A stretch of DNA of 64,000 nt from JASHVB01 sp035523995 (GTDB lineage: Bacteria; Pseudomonadota; Alphaproteobacteria; Acetobacterales; Acetobacteraceae): assembly GCA_035523995.1 (NCBI GenBank), contig DATKPQ010000153.1, positions 1 to 64,000 of the forward strand, written 5' to 3'. A program made the translations under genes and the position numbers. Shown piece after piece: positions 43,610 to 53,186 of this stretch. The notes below the pieces were generated by a model. The model saw only the letters and a list, made by a program, of their open reading frames with translations. It was not told where the DNA came from and ran no database searches. Numbering within the stretch: the stretch's first letter is position 1; every line of letters starts with the position of its first letter.

Positions 43610-44235
43610 TCTTCGCTGCGCGGCATCTCGCCCAAGGCGAAGAACTTTCCCCCGCTCCAAACGCCGAGCATGCGCCGACAACCAACCCACTCCGGTACCG
43701 CTAGCGCAACAAGTTCATAGTAGACGGGGCGGCTGATCCGCGCCTCGATCCCGAAGACACCTGCTCCGGGCCGCACGAAAAGGTATGGCGTCGGCTCGCA
43801 GGTGAGCAAGTCATGGGCGACGCGAATCGGATTGTCCGGACCGGCCGTGATTACCTGATCGACATTGGTGCGGAACGACAGCACCTGCTGGCGCCCGTCA
43901 CCGCTCCAATCGAGTTCTACCGCAACAAAAGGCACGTCCTCTACCTCAATGCGCCCACGCTCGGCGGGTGTCTGCAACCAGAACGAGCCGTCCTCCTCGC
44001 GCCGCAACACGCTGGAAAACAGACAGACCAGCTCTTTGCGGTTGATCGGTGTCCCCCGGTAGAGCCAAGTGCCGTCACGCCGGATCAGGAAGGGCAAATC
44101 GCCGCATTCCACGGGCACCCGACGTGACCGCCTCGGTGTCGCATCGGCAAAAGCCAGAGCACTCGCAACCGGTGCTGACGCCGCTCGCGCGCCCGCAAGC
44201 GCGGTGGCCGGGATGCTCGCCCTGCCTTGATTCAC
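43606..44235 (-). CDS. DUF1285-domain protein
   Basis: A 209-residue protein of unknown function. After a low-complexity alanine-rich leader (about residues 1-40), the DUF1285 domain runs from CGDLPFLIRRDGTWLYRGTPINRKELVCLFSSVLRRE through FWLQTPAERGRIEVEDVPFVAVE to a C-terminal ARISRPVYYELVALAV. It sits at the head of the minus-strand run and is divergent from moxR, an arrangement common in alphaproteobacteria. The true start may be later than 44235, since the leader is not conserved-looking. Confidence 0.85.
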   Translation of the reverse strand: MNQGRASIPATALAGARAASAPVASALAFADATPRRSRRVPVECGDLPFLIRRDGTWLYRGTPINRKELVCLFSSVLRREEDGSFWLQTPAERGRIEVEDVPFVAVELDWSGDGRQQVLSFRTNVDQVITAGPDNPIRVAHDLLTCEPTPYLFVRPGAGVFGIEARISRPVYYELVALAVPEWVGCRRMLGVWSGGKFFALGEMPRSEE

Positions 44236-44353
44236 GTCTCCGTCTCCAGTGCTCGCCGTGATTTCTGTGTAACCGGCGATATAGGTAGCATCCCCCCATC
44301 CAAAAAAGAGCCTATATGCCGCGACGGAGCAAAACGGTGAAGGCGAGCGCCGA

Positions 44354-45394
44354 ATGTCGTCTGGTATGGCTACCGCGCCACTGAGTGCGGCGAATGCGGG
44401 AAGTTTTTCCCCGAAGGATCAGGGCACGGCCGTCGCCGATGTGGAGGCGCTCGGTGGCCGCGTTGCGAAGGTGCGTGCCGCGATCGGGCAGGTTATCTTT
44501 GGCCAGGATGACGTGATTGATCAAGTCCTGATCACACTTCTTTCGGGCGGTCACGCACTGCTGGTGGGGGTGCCCGGGCTTGGAAAGAGTCGGCTGGTGG
44601 AAGCCCTGGGCGTCGTGCTGGGACTTGCCACCAAGCGCGTACAGTTCACTCCAGACCTTATGCCCGCCGACATCATCGGGTCGGAAGTTCTTGATGAGTC
44701 AGAGGGCAAGCGCAGCTTTCGGTTCGTGCCCGGACCAGTGTTCTGCCAATTGCTCATGGCCGACGAGATCAACCGCGCCAGCCCCCGCACACAATCGGCG
44801 CTGTTACAGTCCATGCAGGAGCAGCGGGTCGCCATTAGCGGCGTGGAGCACCGGCTGCCACAACCTTTCCATGTTCTGGCAACGCAGAATCCGATCGAGC
44901 AAGAAGGGACCTACCCGCTGCCTGAGGCTCAGCTCGACCGGTTCCTCTTGGAAGTGCTGGTCAGCTACCCGGATCTGGCGGCGGAGCGCACCATGCTTCT
45001 TGCGACGACAGGTGTGACGAACGCTCTGCCCGGTCAGGCCATGACAGCCGAGGAACTGCTGGCCGCACAGGCATTGATCAGACGTGTACCGGTGGGGGAA
45101 AAGGTCGTGGAGGCGATTCTCGCGCTGGTCCGCGGCGGTAGGCCGGAAACAGCCGAGGACGAGACGGTACGCCGCCATGTTGCCTGGGGACCGGGACCGC
45201 GTGCGGCACAGGCGCTGATGCTGGCATGCCGCGCGCGTGCACTGCTGGCGGGACGGCTTGCGCCGAGCATCGACGACGTGGTGGCACTCGCACGTCCGGT
45301 ATTGCGGCACCGCATGGCGCTGAGTTTCTCGGCCCGTGCCGACGGCGTGCTGTTGGGCGAGGTGATCGATCGGTTGGTGGCGAGGGCGGCGTGA
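44354..45394 (+). CDS. MoxR-family AAA+ ATPase
   Basis: A 346-residue AAA+ ATPase of the MoxR class, chaperones that assemble or activate protein complexes together with von Willebrand-type proteins. Walker A GVPGLGKS is at 72-79, Walker B LLMADEIN ends with Asp137-Glu138, followed by the family stretch NRASPRTQSALLQSMQEQRV and sensor 1 ATQNPIEQEGTYPLPEAQLDRF. The C-terminal lid is complete. It heads an operon with a DUF58 protein, a DUF4159 protein and a large membrane protein, the standard MoxR cluster. Confidence 0.92.
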   Translation: MSSGMATAPLSAANAGSFSPKDQGTAVADVEALGGRVAKVRAAIGQVIFGQDDVIDQVLITLLSGGHALLVGVPGLGKSRLVEALGVVLGLATKRVQFTPDLMPADIIGSEVLDESEGKRSFRFVPGPVFCQLLMADEINRASPRTQSALLQSMQEQRVAISGVEHRLPQPFHVLATQNPIEQEGTYPLPEAQLDRFLLEVLVSYPDLAAERTMLLATTGVTNALPGQAMTAEELLAAQALIRRVPVGEKVVEAILALVRGGRPETAEDETVRRHVAWGPGPRAAQALMLACRARALLAGRLAPSIDDVVALARPVLRHRMALSFSARADGVLLGEVIDRLVARAA

Positions 45395-45485
45395 CGTCCT
45401 GTCGGCCCGATGATCTTCAGCGCAATCGGTTGGCTTGCCTCACGACCCAACCAACATCTCCCGCTATGCAGGAGACGTTACGCCG

Positions 45486-46358
45486 ATGATCAGCGCGCGC
45501 CGGGCAGAGGCAGTTGGCGCGCGGCTGCCGCCGCTGCTGGTCGCCGCGGAGCGGGTCGCGGCTACGGTGGCGCAAGGGGTTCACGGTCGTCGGCGCGTCG
45601 GCCAGGGCGACAGTTTCTGGCAGTTCCGCCGCTTTGTCACAGGTGACGCGTTTGCCCGCGTCGACTGGCGGCAGTCCGCCAAATCCGGCCGGCCGGTGCC
45701 CGAGGGCTGGTTCATTCGCGAAACCGAGTGGGAGGCAGCGCAAACCGTTTGCCTGTGGCGCGACGTGTCTCCCTCGATGTGCTGGCACTCGCGCGGCATG
45801 GCCATCGAGAAGCGCGAACGCGCCGACTTGCTCTTGCTCGCACTCGCATCTCTGTTGCTGCGCGGCGGCGAGCGAGTCTTGCTGATGCGCGAAGGTGCGC
45901 GGCCCGTCTCAGGCCGTGGCGGCCTGGATCGTCTGGCGCAGGACCTCGCCGGATCACCCGTCAATAATGCAGGCCTGCCTCCGCATATGCCTCTGCCGCG
46001 CCACGCAAGCGTGGTCCTGTTTGGCGATTTCCTTTCCCCACTGCCAGAAATTCAGACGGTTGTTGGACTGTTATCGGCGCTCCCAGTCACGGGATACCTG
46101 TTGCAAATCCTCGACCCGGCCGAGGCATTGCTGCCCTATGCCGGCCGCATCCGTTTTCGCGGCCTGGAACGCGAGGTAGATACCCTGATCCCTCGCGTGG
46201 AAAATGTGCGCGACGAATATGCCCGCCGCCTCAAGGCGCAGCAGGACGGCCTGACGTCCATCTGTGCCGCGGCTGGTTTCGGCTTCGGGGTCCATCGTAC
46301 CGACCATCCCCCCGAATCCGCGTTGTTGACCCTCTACACAGCTTTGGGCGTGCGGTAG
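45486..46358 (+). CDS. DUF58-domain protein
   Basis: A 290-residue MoxR-associated protein. The DUF58 core is visible as RRVGQGDSFWQFRRFVTGDAFARVDWRQSAKSG followed by an adapted von Willebrand-like segment with VCLWRDVSPSMCW, where DxSxS is the metal-binding motif. I chose the ATG at 45486 because AGGAG precedes it; a TTG at 45435 would add 17 residues and cannot be excluded. It probably works with the MoxR ATPase encoded just upstream, but its substrate is unknown. Confidence 0.88.
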   Translation: MISARRAEAVGARLPPLLVAAERVAATVAQGVHGRRRVGQGDSFWQFRRFVTGDAFARVDWRQSAKSGRPVPEGWFIRETEWEAAQTVCLWRDVSPSMCWHSRGMAIEKRERADLLLLALASLLLRGGERVLLMREGARPVSGRGGLDRLAQDLAGSPVNNAGLPPHMPLPRHASVVLFGDFLSPLPEIQTVVGLLSALPVTGYLLQILDPAEALLPYAGRIRFRGLEREVDTLIPRVENVRDEYARRLKAQQDGLTSICAAAGFGFGVHRTDHPPESALLTLYTALGVR

Positions 46359-46386
46359 CCGGGATGCCTGCGCTAGGATCATCGGA

Positions 46387-49080
46387 ATGATCTTCGCCTC
46401 TCCGTGGATCCTGCTGGCTTTGGCGGGATTGCCGCTGCTGTGGTGGCTGTTGCGCGTCACCCCACCGGCTCCGCGCAGCGAGACGTTTCCCGCTATCCGC
46501 CTGCTGCTCGGGTTGCACGCGACGGAAGAGACGCCGGCCCGGACACCGTGGTGGCTGCTGGCTCTACGCCTGCTTGCTGCGTCGCTGGTGATTGTCGCAT
46601 TGGCGCGCCCGGTTCTCGACGCCGGCTCACAGTTCGCAGGCACGGGGCCCGTGTTGCTGGTCGTGGATAACGGGTGGGCATCGGCCCCGGACTGGCCGAA
46701 ACGCATGGAGGCGGCAAACACCATGCTGGACCGCGTCGCGCGTGCGGGACGCAAAGCTGCATTGCTCGCAACTGCGCCAGATGAAAACGGGCTTCCACCC
46801 CGCATCTCGGCTGTGATGCCAGTGGCTGATTTACGTGCCCGCCTGGCAGCGCTGCATCCGCAGCCGTGGCCCGCGGATCACGCTAGTGCGGCAGCAGCCC
46901 TGACGGACTGGGAGCAAACAGGCGGCGCCGCGGTTTACCTGGCTGACGGCCTGACCGATGGTCCTGATTTCCACCGATTTGCGACTGCGCTTCGTGCTGT
47001 CGGCCCGGTCACGGAAGTCTGCTGTGGTACCATGCCTGCGCGCCTGCTTTTGCCACCGGACAGCCAGGCGGACCGCTTGGTTGCCCGGTTGGCACAAACG
47101 CCACAGCTTGGCGCCACAAAAGCCGTGGTGCTCGCGCAGACCGGCGACGGGCGTACGCTCGCGCGCAGCACGATCGATATCCCAGCAGGTGCCACGACCG
47201 GCGCCGCCGCGATCATGCTACCGCCCGAACTGCGTAATCAGTTGGCCCGGCTGGTGGTCGAGGGGCCGCCTTCCGCTGGTTCGACGGTGTTGCTTGATGA
47301 GCGTTGGCGCCGCCGCCCGGTCGGCCTGGTTGCCGGCAACGATGCCAATGCGAATATCCCCTTCTCGGGTCCCTTGTTTTTTCTGCACCGGGCGCTTGCG
47401 CCTTACACCGAGTTGCGCGAGGGGCCGATCGCCACGCTGCTGCAGCGCGATCTGTCGGTGTTGATACTGGCGGACGATCCTCTGCCCGCCGGTGCAGATC
47501 GTGACGCGGTGACGCGCTGGGTGGAAAAAGGCGGGCTCTTGATCCGATTCGCCGGACCTCGCACAGCAGAACAACCGATCGGAGAGACCGATCCGCTGAT
47601 GCCGGTGAAATTGCTGAGCGGTGACCGGCAGTTGGGCGGCGCCATGTCCTGGAGCAAACCTGCCGGACTGGCCCCGTTTCCATCCAACTCGCCATTCGCG
47701 GGGATGCCGGTGCCGGCCGAGGTCACAGTGACTCGCCAGGTTTTAGCCGAGCCGAGTGTAGACCTGTCCGCCCATACCTGGGCCACTTTGGCAGATGGCA
47801 CGCCACTGGTGACCGAGGCGACCAAGGGTGCGGGCCGCATTGTGCTGTTCCACGTCACCGCCAATCCCGATTGGTCCAACCTGCCGCTTTCCGGGCTTTA
47901 CGTAAATATGCTGCGCCGGCTGGTGGCGCTGTCGGCGGGTGTTGCCACCCCCGCGGGACACGCCATCCTGGCCCCGGCGCAGACCCTGGACGGTTTTGGC
48001 TTGCTGGGCACGCCGCCGCCGGCGGCAGCCGGACTTGCCGCTGACGCTTTCAGCGACACGCCCGCCTCGCCGCATCATCCGCCCGGACTATACGGGGCGG
48101 AGAACGAGCGCCGAGCACTGAATCTTGGTGCTGCCACGCCGGCACCCGAGGCAGCACCAATGGTGCCCGGCGCACGCATCGAACAACTGGCAACGACGGT
48201 TCCGGAGCGAGCGCTGGGACCGCCCCTGCTCGCGTTGGCTGTGCTGTTGCTGGCCGTGGATCTACTGGTCGCCCTGGGACTGCGCGGGCTGCTGACATGG
48301 CGGACGGCCGCGGCGGCAATTCTGGTCATGGCGACGATTGGCGTTGGCAATGCGCACGCGCAACCTCTGGAGAAGGGGATCTTCCCGGCGCTCGCGACTC
48401 GGCTCGGCTACATCGTCACCGGCGATCAGCAGATGGATGCGATCTCCAAAGCCGGTCTGGAGGGGCTGTCGGAGTACGTCAACAGCCGCACCGCGGCGAC
48501 TCTGGTGGAACCCGATCCGGTCGTGCCCGGGAAAACCGACCTCAGCTTCTATCCTCTGTTGTATTGGCCAATCACCGCGGACGCGCAGCCGTTATCGCCG
48601 GAAGCCGCAGCGGCACTGAACAACTATATGAGCCGGGGCGGAATTATATTGATAGATACTCGCGATTCTGGTTCCGGTGAGGGTTTCGCTCCCGGCACGG
48701 GAACGGCCTTGCGCCGTGTCGCCAAAGGGTTGGTGATACCGCCGCTGGCACCTCTGACAACCGATCATGTGCTGGCGCGCGCGTTCTATCTGCTGCAGGA
48801 CTTTCCCGGGCGTTATACCGGCTCTACCGTGTGGGTGCAGCGCGGACAGGATCTCACCAACGACAGCGTCAGCCCTGTGGTCATCGGGGGCAATGACTGG
48901 GCAGCAGCCTGGGCTGTCGATGCGGATGGGCGGAACCCGTACGCGGTGATCCCCGGCGGGGCACGGCAGCGCACGATGGCCTACCGTTTCGGCGTCAATC
49001 TTGTGATGTACGCACTAACCGGGAACTACAAGGGTGACCAGCTTCAGTTGCCGGCAATCCTGGAACGGCTGGGACAGTGA
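46387..49080 (+). CDS. DUF4159-domain membrane protein with N-terminal BatA-like region
   Basis: An 897-residue inner-membrane protein. The first about 80 residues carry two membrane segments of the BatA type (WILLALAGLPLLWWLL; LLALRLLAASLVIVALARPVL). A large periplasmic or cytoplasmic middle follows, with a von Willebrand-like VLLVVDNGW. Two closely spaced membrane segments are at about 615-660 (LGPPLLALAVLLLAVDLLVALGL, then TAAAAILVMATIGVG). The C-terminal DUF4159 domain begins near FPALATRLGYIVTGDQQMD and includes GGIILIDTRDSG and GVNLVMYALTGNYKGDQ. It is the third gene of the MoxR operon and presumably part of the same complex. Confidence 0.88.
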   Translation: MIFASPWILLALAGLPLLWWLLRVTPPAPRSETFPAIRLLLGLHATEETPARTPWWLLALRLLAASLVIVALARPVLDAGSQFAGTGPVLLVVDNGWASAPDWPKRMEAANTMLDRVARAGRKAALLATAPDENGLPPRISAVMPVADLRARLAALHPQPWPADHASAAAALTDWEQTGGAAVYLADGLTDGPDFHRFATALRAVGPVTEVCCGTMPARLLLPPDSQADRLVARLAQTPQLGATKAVVLAQTGDGRTLARSTIDIPAGATTGAAAIMLPPELRNQLARLVVEGPPSAGSTVLLDERWRRRPVGLVAGNDANANIPFSGPLFFLHRALAPYTELREGPIATLLQRDLSVLILADDPLPAGADRDAVTRWVEKGGLLIRFAGPRTAEQPIGETDPLMPVKLLSGDRQLGGAMSWSKPAGLAPFPSNSPFAGMPVPAEVTVTRQVLAEPSVDLSAHTWATLADGTPLVTEATKGAGRIVLFHVTANPDWSNLPLSGLYVNMLRRLVALSAGVATPAGHAILAPAQTLDGFGLLGTPPPAAAGLAADAFSDTPASPHHPPGLYGAENERRALNLGAATPAPEAAPMVPGARIEQLATTVPERALGPPLLALAVLLLAVDLLVALGLRGLLTWRTAAAAILVMATIGVGNAHAQPLEKGIFPALATRLGYIVTGDQQMDAISKAGLEGLSEYVNSRTAATLVEPDPVVPGKTDLSFYPLLYWPITADAQPLSPEAAAALNNYMSRGGIILIDTRDSGSGEGFAPGTGTALRRVAKGLVIPPLAPLTTDHVLARAFYLLQDFPGRYTGSTVWVQRGQDLTNDSVSPVVIGGNDWAAAWAVDADGRNPYAVIPGGARQRTMAYRFGVNLVMYALTGNYKGDQLQLPAILERLGQ

Positions 49081-49185
49081 TTCTGATGAATCGCAAAGCA
49101 CCAAGCGCAACGTGCCCTGTCGCTTGTCGCCATTTGTCGAACAATGGTCCGTCGCTGCCGGTCGCATGCCAGCGTAGGAATTCGG

Positions 49186-51279
49186 ATGCATCCTGAGCAA
49201 GCCATCGCCGCGCTACGTTTCGATCCGCTGATCCCGCTATGGGCGATCGTCTTGCTCGGCGGGGTCGCCGCGATCATCGTCGGCATGGCGGCATTCCGGC
49301 GCGCCCGCGGCACCGTCCTGCGTCTCGCTGCCTTCGCCGTACTCCTCTTGTGGCTCGCCGGCCCGCGCCTGGTACAGGAAACGCGCGAGACCTTGCCGGA
49401 TATCGGCCTGCTGGTGGTCGATAACTCCGCGTCCATGCAGGTCGGCGACCGCGCGGCGCTGGCAGAAAAGGCACGCGCTGACATCACCGCTCAGGCAGCG
49501 ACATTTCCGGACCTCGAGCTTCGTACCGTTAACGTACCAGAGCAAGGCGATTCCGGTACACGCCTGTTCAGTGCGATCAACCAGGCGCTGGCGGATGTTC
49601 CGCGCTCGCGCCTGGCGGGTACGATCACTATCACCGATGGCGAAATTCACGATGTTCCCAAGACGCCGCCCGGGGGTGAGCCGCTGAATGTGCTGATCCC
49701 GGCAAAAGGCGAGGAAACCGACCGCAGCCTGCGCGTGATTGAGGCACCGACCTATGGCGTGGTCGGCAAATCGGTCACGCTGCGTGTGGCGGTCGAGGAT
49801 TACGGCGTCGCACATCCCGGCACCGCCAACCTGACGATCCGGCGTGATGGTGATCCGCCGCGGGTCGAGAACGTACCCGTCGGCGTGCCGCAATCGATCG
49901 AGGTTCCTATCACCCGCGCCGGCCCCACGGTTATGGAGTTCTCGGCTGACAAGCTGCCGGGTGAAGCATCAACGCTGAACAATCGGGCCGTAGTAGAAAT
50001 AAATGGCGTGCGTGACCGGCTGCGCGTACTGCTGATTTCCGGCGAACCGAATCCTGGCGAGCGCGCCTGGCGTCGGCTGTTGAAATCCGATCCGTCAGTG
50101 GATCTTGTGCACTTCACCATTTTGCGGCCGCCAGAGAAGGACGACCTGACGCCGTTGAATGAACTCTCCCTGATCGCATTTCCAGTGCGCGAATTGTTCC
50201 TGGATAAGATCAACGAATTCGACCTGATCATTTTCGATCGCTTTCAGAACCGCGGCCTGTTGCCGCTGCCCTATCTTGCGAACATCGCCGACCGCGTGCG
50301 GGACGGCGGGGCGCTGCTGATGTCGGTGGGGCCGGAGTTTTCCGGGCCGGCGAGCCTGGCTGCAACGCCGCTGGGTTCTGTGCTGCCCGCCGCGCCAGCC
50401 CCATTCGATGCGGTGGTGGACGGGCGATTCCGGCCTCGCGTCACGGCGCTCGGCGAGCGGCATCCGGTGACCGAGGGCCTTGCAGGCGGGAATCCGCCCG
50501 GCAACCCAAGCGCCTCGCCGACCTGGGGCCCCTGGTACCGCCACGTCAACCCGACCGACGTCAATGGCGAGGTGCTGATGCGAACGCCGGATGGCGCGCC
50601 GCTGCTGATCCTCAACAGGGTCGGAAAGGGGCGAACGGCGATGCTGCTTTCGGACCAGATCTGGCTGTGGTCGCGTGGCCACGATGGCGGCGGACCACAG
50701 GCGGAATTGCTGCGGCGCGTCGCACACTGGCTGATGAAGGAGCCAGCGCTGGACGGGAATGCGTTGACGGCGCAGGTGGCAAATGGCCGGTTGACGATCG
50801 AGCAACGCTCCACCGCCCCGACCCCACCGACTGAGGTGACGGTGACCGACCCGGATGGGAAAACCCAGACGTTGCACCTAACCCCGACCAACCCTGGCCG
50901 AGCCACCGTTACCGTGGCGGCAGGGACGCCAGGTGTGTGGCAGGCTACCGATGGAGAACATACGGCCTATGCGGCGGCCGGCGCTGCAAACCCGCTGGAA
51001 ATCGCCGATCTTCGCGCCACTGCGTCACTGGTTGGCCCCCTGGCGCGAAAATCCGGCGGGGGCGTTCACTGGCTGGGTACTGCCGCCCATCCGGACGTGC
51101 CGGACCTGCGCCGCACCGAGCCTGATCGCGATGCTTCGGGCAGTTCCTGGATCGGATTGGAACGGCGTCACGACCATCTGGTAACCGGCATTGCAGCGCT
51201 GGCGCTGTTGCCGTCATGGATCGCATTGCCGCTGATGCTGGGCTTTATGGTGGGGGCCTGGCGGCAAGAGGGGACTTAG
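49186..51279 (+). CDS. Large membrane protein of the MoxR operon with VWA-like segment
   Basis: A 697-residue protein. Two N-terminal membrane segments (LWAIVLLGGVAAIIVGMAAF; LRLAAFAVLLLWLAG) are followed by a von Willebrand-like GLLVVDNSASMQVGDRA, where DNSASM is the MIDAS-type motif. Immunoglobulin-like and glutamine-amidotransferase-like regions follow (DLIIFDRFQNRGLLPLPYLANIADRV; GKGRTAMLLSDQIWLWSRG), and a final membrane segment lies near the C-terminus. It is the last gene of the MoxR cluster. The ATG at 49186 was chosen because TAGGA lies upstream and the leader from 49144 is not hydrophobic. Confidence 0.87.
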   Translation: MHPEQAIAALRFDPLIPLWAIVLLGGVAAIIVGMAAFRRARGTVLRLAAFAVLLLWLAGPRLVQETRETLPDIGLLVVDNSASMQVGDRAALAEKARADITAQAATFPDLELRTVNVPEQGDSGTRLFSAINQALADVPRSRLAGTITITDGEIHDVPKTPPGGEPLNVLIPAKGEETDRSLRVIEAPTYGVVGKSVTLRVAVEDYGVAHPGTANLTIRRDGDPPRVENVPVGVPQSIEVPITRAGPTVMEFSADKLPGEASTLNNRAVVEINGVRDRLRVLLISGEPNPGERAWRRLLKSDPSVDLVHFTILRPPEKDDLTPLNELSLIAFPVRELFLDKINEFDLIIFDRFQNRGLLPLPYLANIADRVRDGGALLMSVGPEFSGPASLAATPLGSVLPAAPAPFDAVVDGRFRPRVTALGERHPVTEGLAGGNPPGNPSASPTWGPWYRHVNPTDVNGEVLMRTPDGAPLLILNRVGKGRTAMLLSDQIWLWSRGHDGGGPQAELLRRVAHWLMKEPALDGNALTAQVANGRLTIEQRSTAPTPPTEVTVTDPDGKTQTLHLTPTNPGRATVTVAAGTPGVWQATDGEHTAYAAAGAANPLEIADLRATASLVGPLARKSGGGVHWLGTAAHPDVPDLRRTEPDRDASGSSWIGLERRHDHLVTGIAALALLPSWIALPLMLGFMVGAWRQEGT

Positions 51280-51381
51280 GCTTGCAACTTTCTCCGCTTT
51301 GCAGGCGATATTGGATCGCCACATTTACTCCGTAACAGCTCTGAGATAATCAGATTCCACCTATCTCGACCGGGGGAAATC

Positions 51382-51594
51382 ATGTCCGGAAACAGTAACG
51401 AACACCGGCCGGTTCGGGCCGTGGTTTGGGTACGGCTGCTGCTCATCCTGCCGTTCATCGCGATGCTGTGGGTTTCGTCCTACGACAGCGCAACGCCGCT
51501 GTGGGGAGGGATACCGTTCTTCTATTGGTACCAGCTTCTCTGGGTGATCGTCGGCGCCGTGATCATCAGTTTCGTCTACCTGGTGGAGCGCTGA
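51382..51594 (+). CDS. DUF3311 small membrane subunit of a solute transporter
   Basis: A 70-residue protein with two membrane segments (VWVRLLLILPFIAMLWVSSY; FYWYQLLWVIVGAVIISFVYLV). DUF3311 proteins are encoded directly before sodium:solute symporters and are thought to be their small partner. The stop is four bases before the symporter ATG. GGGGGAAA precedes its own start. Confidence 0.85.
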   Translation: MSGNSNEHRPVRAVVWVRLLLILPFIAMLWVSSYDSATPLWGGIPFFYWYQLLWVIVGAVIISFVYLVER

Positions 51595-51598
51595 TTCG

Positions 51599-53131
51599 AT
51601 GAACTGGACCGCGCTGACCGTCTTCATCGTACTGTTCTTGTTCATCACCTGGCTGGGCTTTTTTGCTGCGCGTTGGCGCAAAGGTGACCTTGACCTTCTG
51701 CATGAGTGGGGACTGGGTGGGCGCCGCTTCGGCACGTTCGTGACCTGGTTCCTGATCGGCGGCGACCTTTATACCGCCTATACGTTTGTCGCAGTTCCCG
51801 CACTGATGTTCGGCGCCGGCGCGCTGGGCTTCTTCGCGGTCCCCTATACCATCATGGTCTATCCGATTTTGTATATTGTGTTCCCGCGCCTGTGGTCGGT
51901 GGCGCACAAGCACGGTTATGTGACATCTGCCGATTTTGTGCGCGGCCGATACGGTAACCGGTGGCTGGCGCTGGCGATCGCCTTCACCGGCATCCTCGCG
52001 ACGATGCCCTATATCGCGTTGCAGCTTGTCGGCATTCAGGTGGTGATTGGCGCTATGGGCGTGGGGACCTCCGGGTTCTCCGGCGACCTGCCGCTGATCC
52101 TTGCCTTCATTATCCTGGCTGCGTTCACCTATACTTCCGGCCTGCGTGCACCGGCAATGATTGCAGTGGTGAAGGATCTGCTGATCTATATCACGGTGTT
52201 TGCCGCCATCATCGCCGTGCCAATCCATTTGGGTGGCTATGACAAGGTGTTCGCCGCCATCCCGGCACCGAAGCTGCTGCTGGCGCATCCACCCGCTGGC
52301 ACTTATGGCTCGTTCAGTGCTTATGCGACGCTGGCCCTGGGCTCGGCCTTCGCCCTGTTCCTGTACCCGCACTCCATCACCGGTATCCTGAGTTCGTCCA
52401 GTGCGCGCGTGGTGCGGCGCAACGCGGCGATGCTGCCGGCGTACTCGCTGATGCTGGGATTGCTTGCGTTGGTCGGCTTTATGGCAATCGCGATCGGTGT
52501 GCAGAAGATGCCGGAGTTCGCCAGCGGTTTTGCCAACTACAAGGCCAATTTCGCCGTGCCGTCGCTGTTCCTGGCGCTGTTCCCGAGCTGGTTCGTCGGT
52601 GTGGCGTTCGCCGCGATCGCGATCGGTGCGCTGGTGCCTGCGGCAATCATGTCAATCGCCACCGCCAACACATTCACCCGCAATATTTATCGCGAGTTCC
52701 TGCGCCCCGCCTGCACAGACGCACAAGAGAGCCAAACGGCGAAGATTGTCTCTCTGGTGATCAAGGCAGGCGCGCTAATATTCATTTTCGCGCTGCCGCT
52801 GCAATACGCTTTGTGGCTGCAATTGCTCGGCGGCGTATGGATCATCCAGACGGCCCCCGCCGTCGTGTTGGGCCTTTATACGCGCTTCTTCAACGGATGG
52901 GCGCTGCTGGCGGGTTGGGTCGCCGGATTCGGGCTGGGCACCTGGATGGTCGCGAGCAACAATTTCACGCCGGTCTATCCGCTCAAGATCTTCGGCGAAG
53001 GGTTTCCGTGCTACGTCGCGCTGGCCTCACTGGTGGTGAATATTGGCGTGGCATGGGTTCTATCGCTTTACCTCAACCGCGTCGCGTCTGATCGGGATCA
53101 GGACGTGACCGCAGCCGAGGATTACGCGTAG
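51599..53131 (+). CDS. Sodium:solute symporter, monocarboxylate permease MctP-like
   Basis: A 510-residue SSS-family transporter with about thirteen membrane segments. WGLGGRRFGTFVTWFLIGGDLYTAYTFVAVPALMFGAG and the following SADFVRGRYGNRWLALAIAFTGILATMPYIALQLVG are the family core, and SYSLMLGLLALVGFMAIAIG-type helices follow. MctP of rhizobia imports lactate, pyruvate and alanine and also has a small DUF3311 neighbour. The exact substrate here is uncertain. Its position before a set of catabolic genes suggests uptake of an organic acid or an amide product. Confidence 0.85.
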   Translation: MNWTALTVFIVLFLFITWLGFFAARWRKGDLDLLHEWGLGGRRFGTFVTWFLIGGDLYTAYTFVAVPALMFGAGALGFFAVPYTIMVYPILYIVFPRLWSVAHKHGYVTSADFVRGRYGNRWLALAIAFTGILATMPYIALQLVGIQVVIGAMGVGTSGFSGDLPLILAFIILAAFTYTSGLRAPAMIAVVKDLLIYITVFAAIIAVPIHLGGYDKVFAAIPAPKLLLAHPPAGTYGSFSAYATLALGSAFALFLYPHSITGILSSSSARVVRRNAAMLPAYSLMLGLLALVGFMAIAIGVQKMPEFASGFANYKANFAVPSLFLALFPSWFVGVAFAAIAIGALVPAAIMSIATANTFTRNIYREFLRPACTDAQESQTAKIVSLVIKAGALIFIFALPLQYALWLQLLGGVWIIQTAPAVVLGLYTRFFNGWALLAGWVAGFGLGTWMVASNNFTPVYPLKIFGEGFPCYVALASLVVNIGVAWVLSLYLNRVASDRDQDVTAAEDYA

Positions 53132-53186
53132 CCGTCGAGCCACAGGAACTCACTCATCCCCTCCCGTCAGGCGAGGTTCGGTTGTT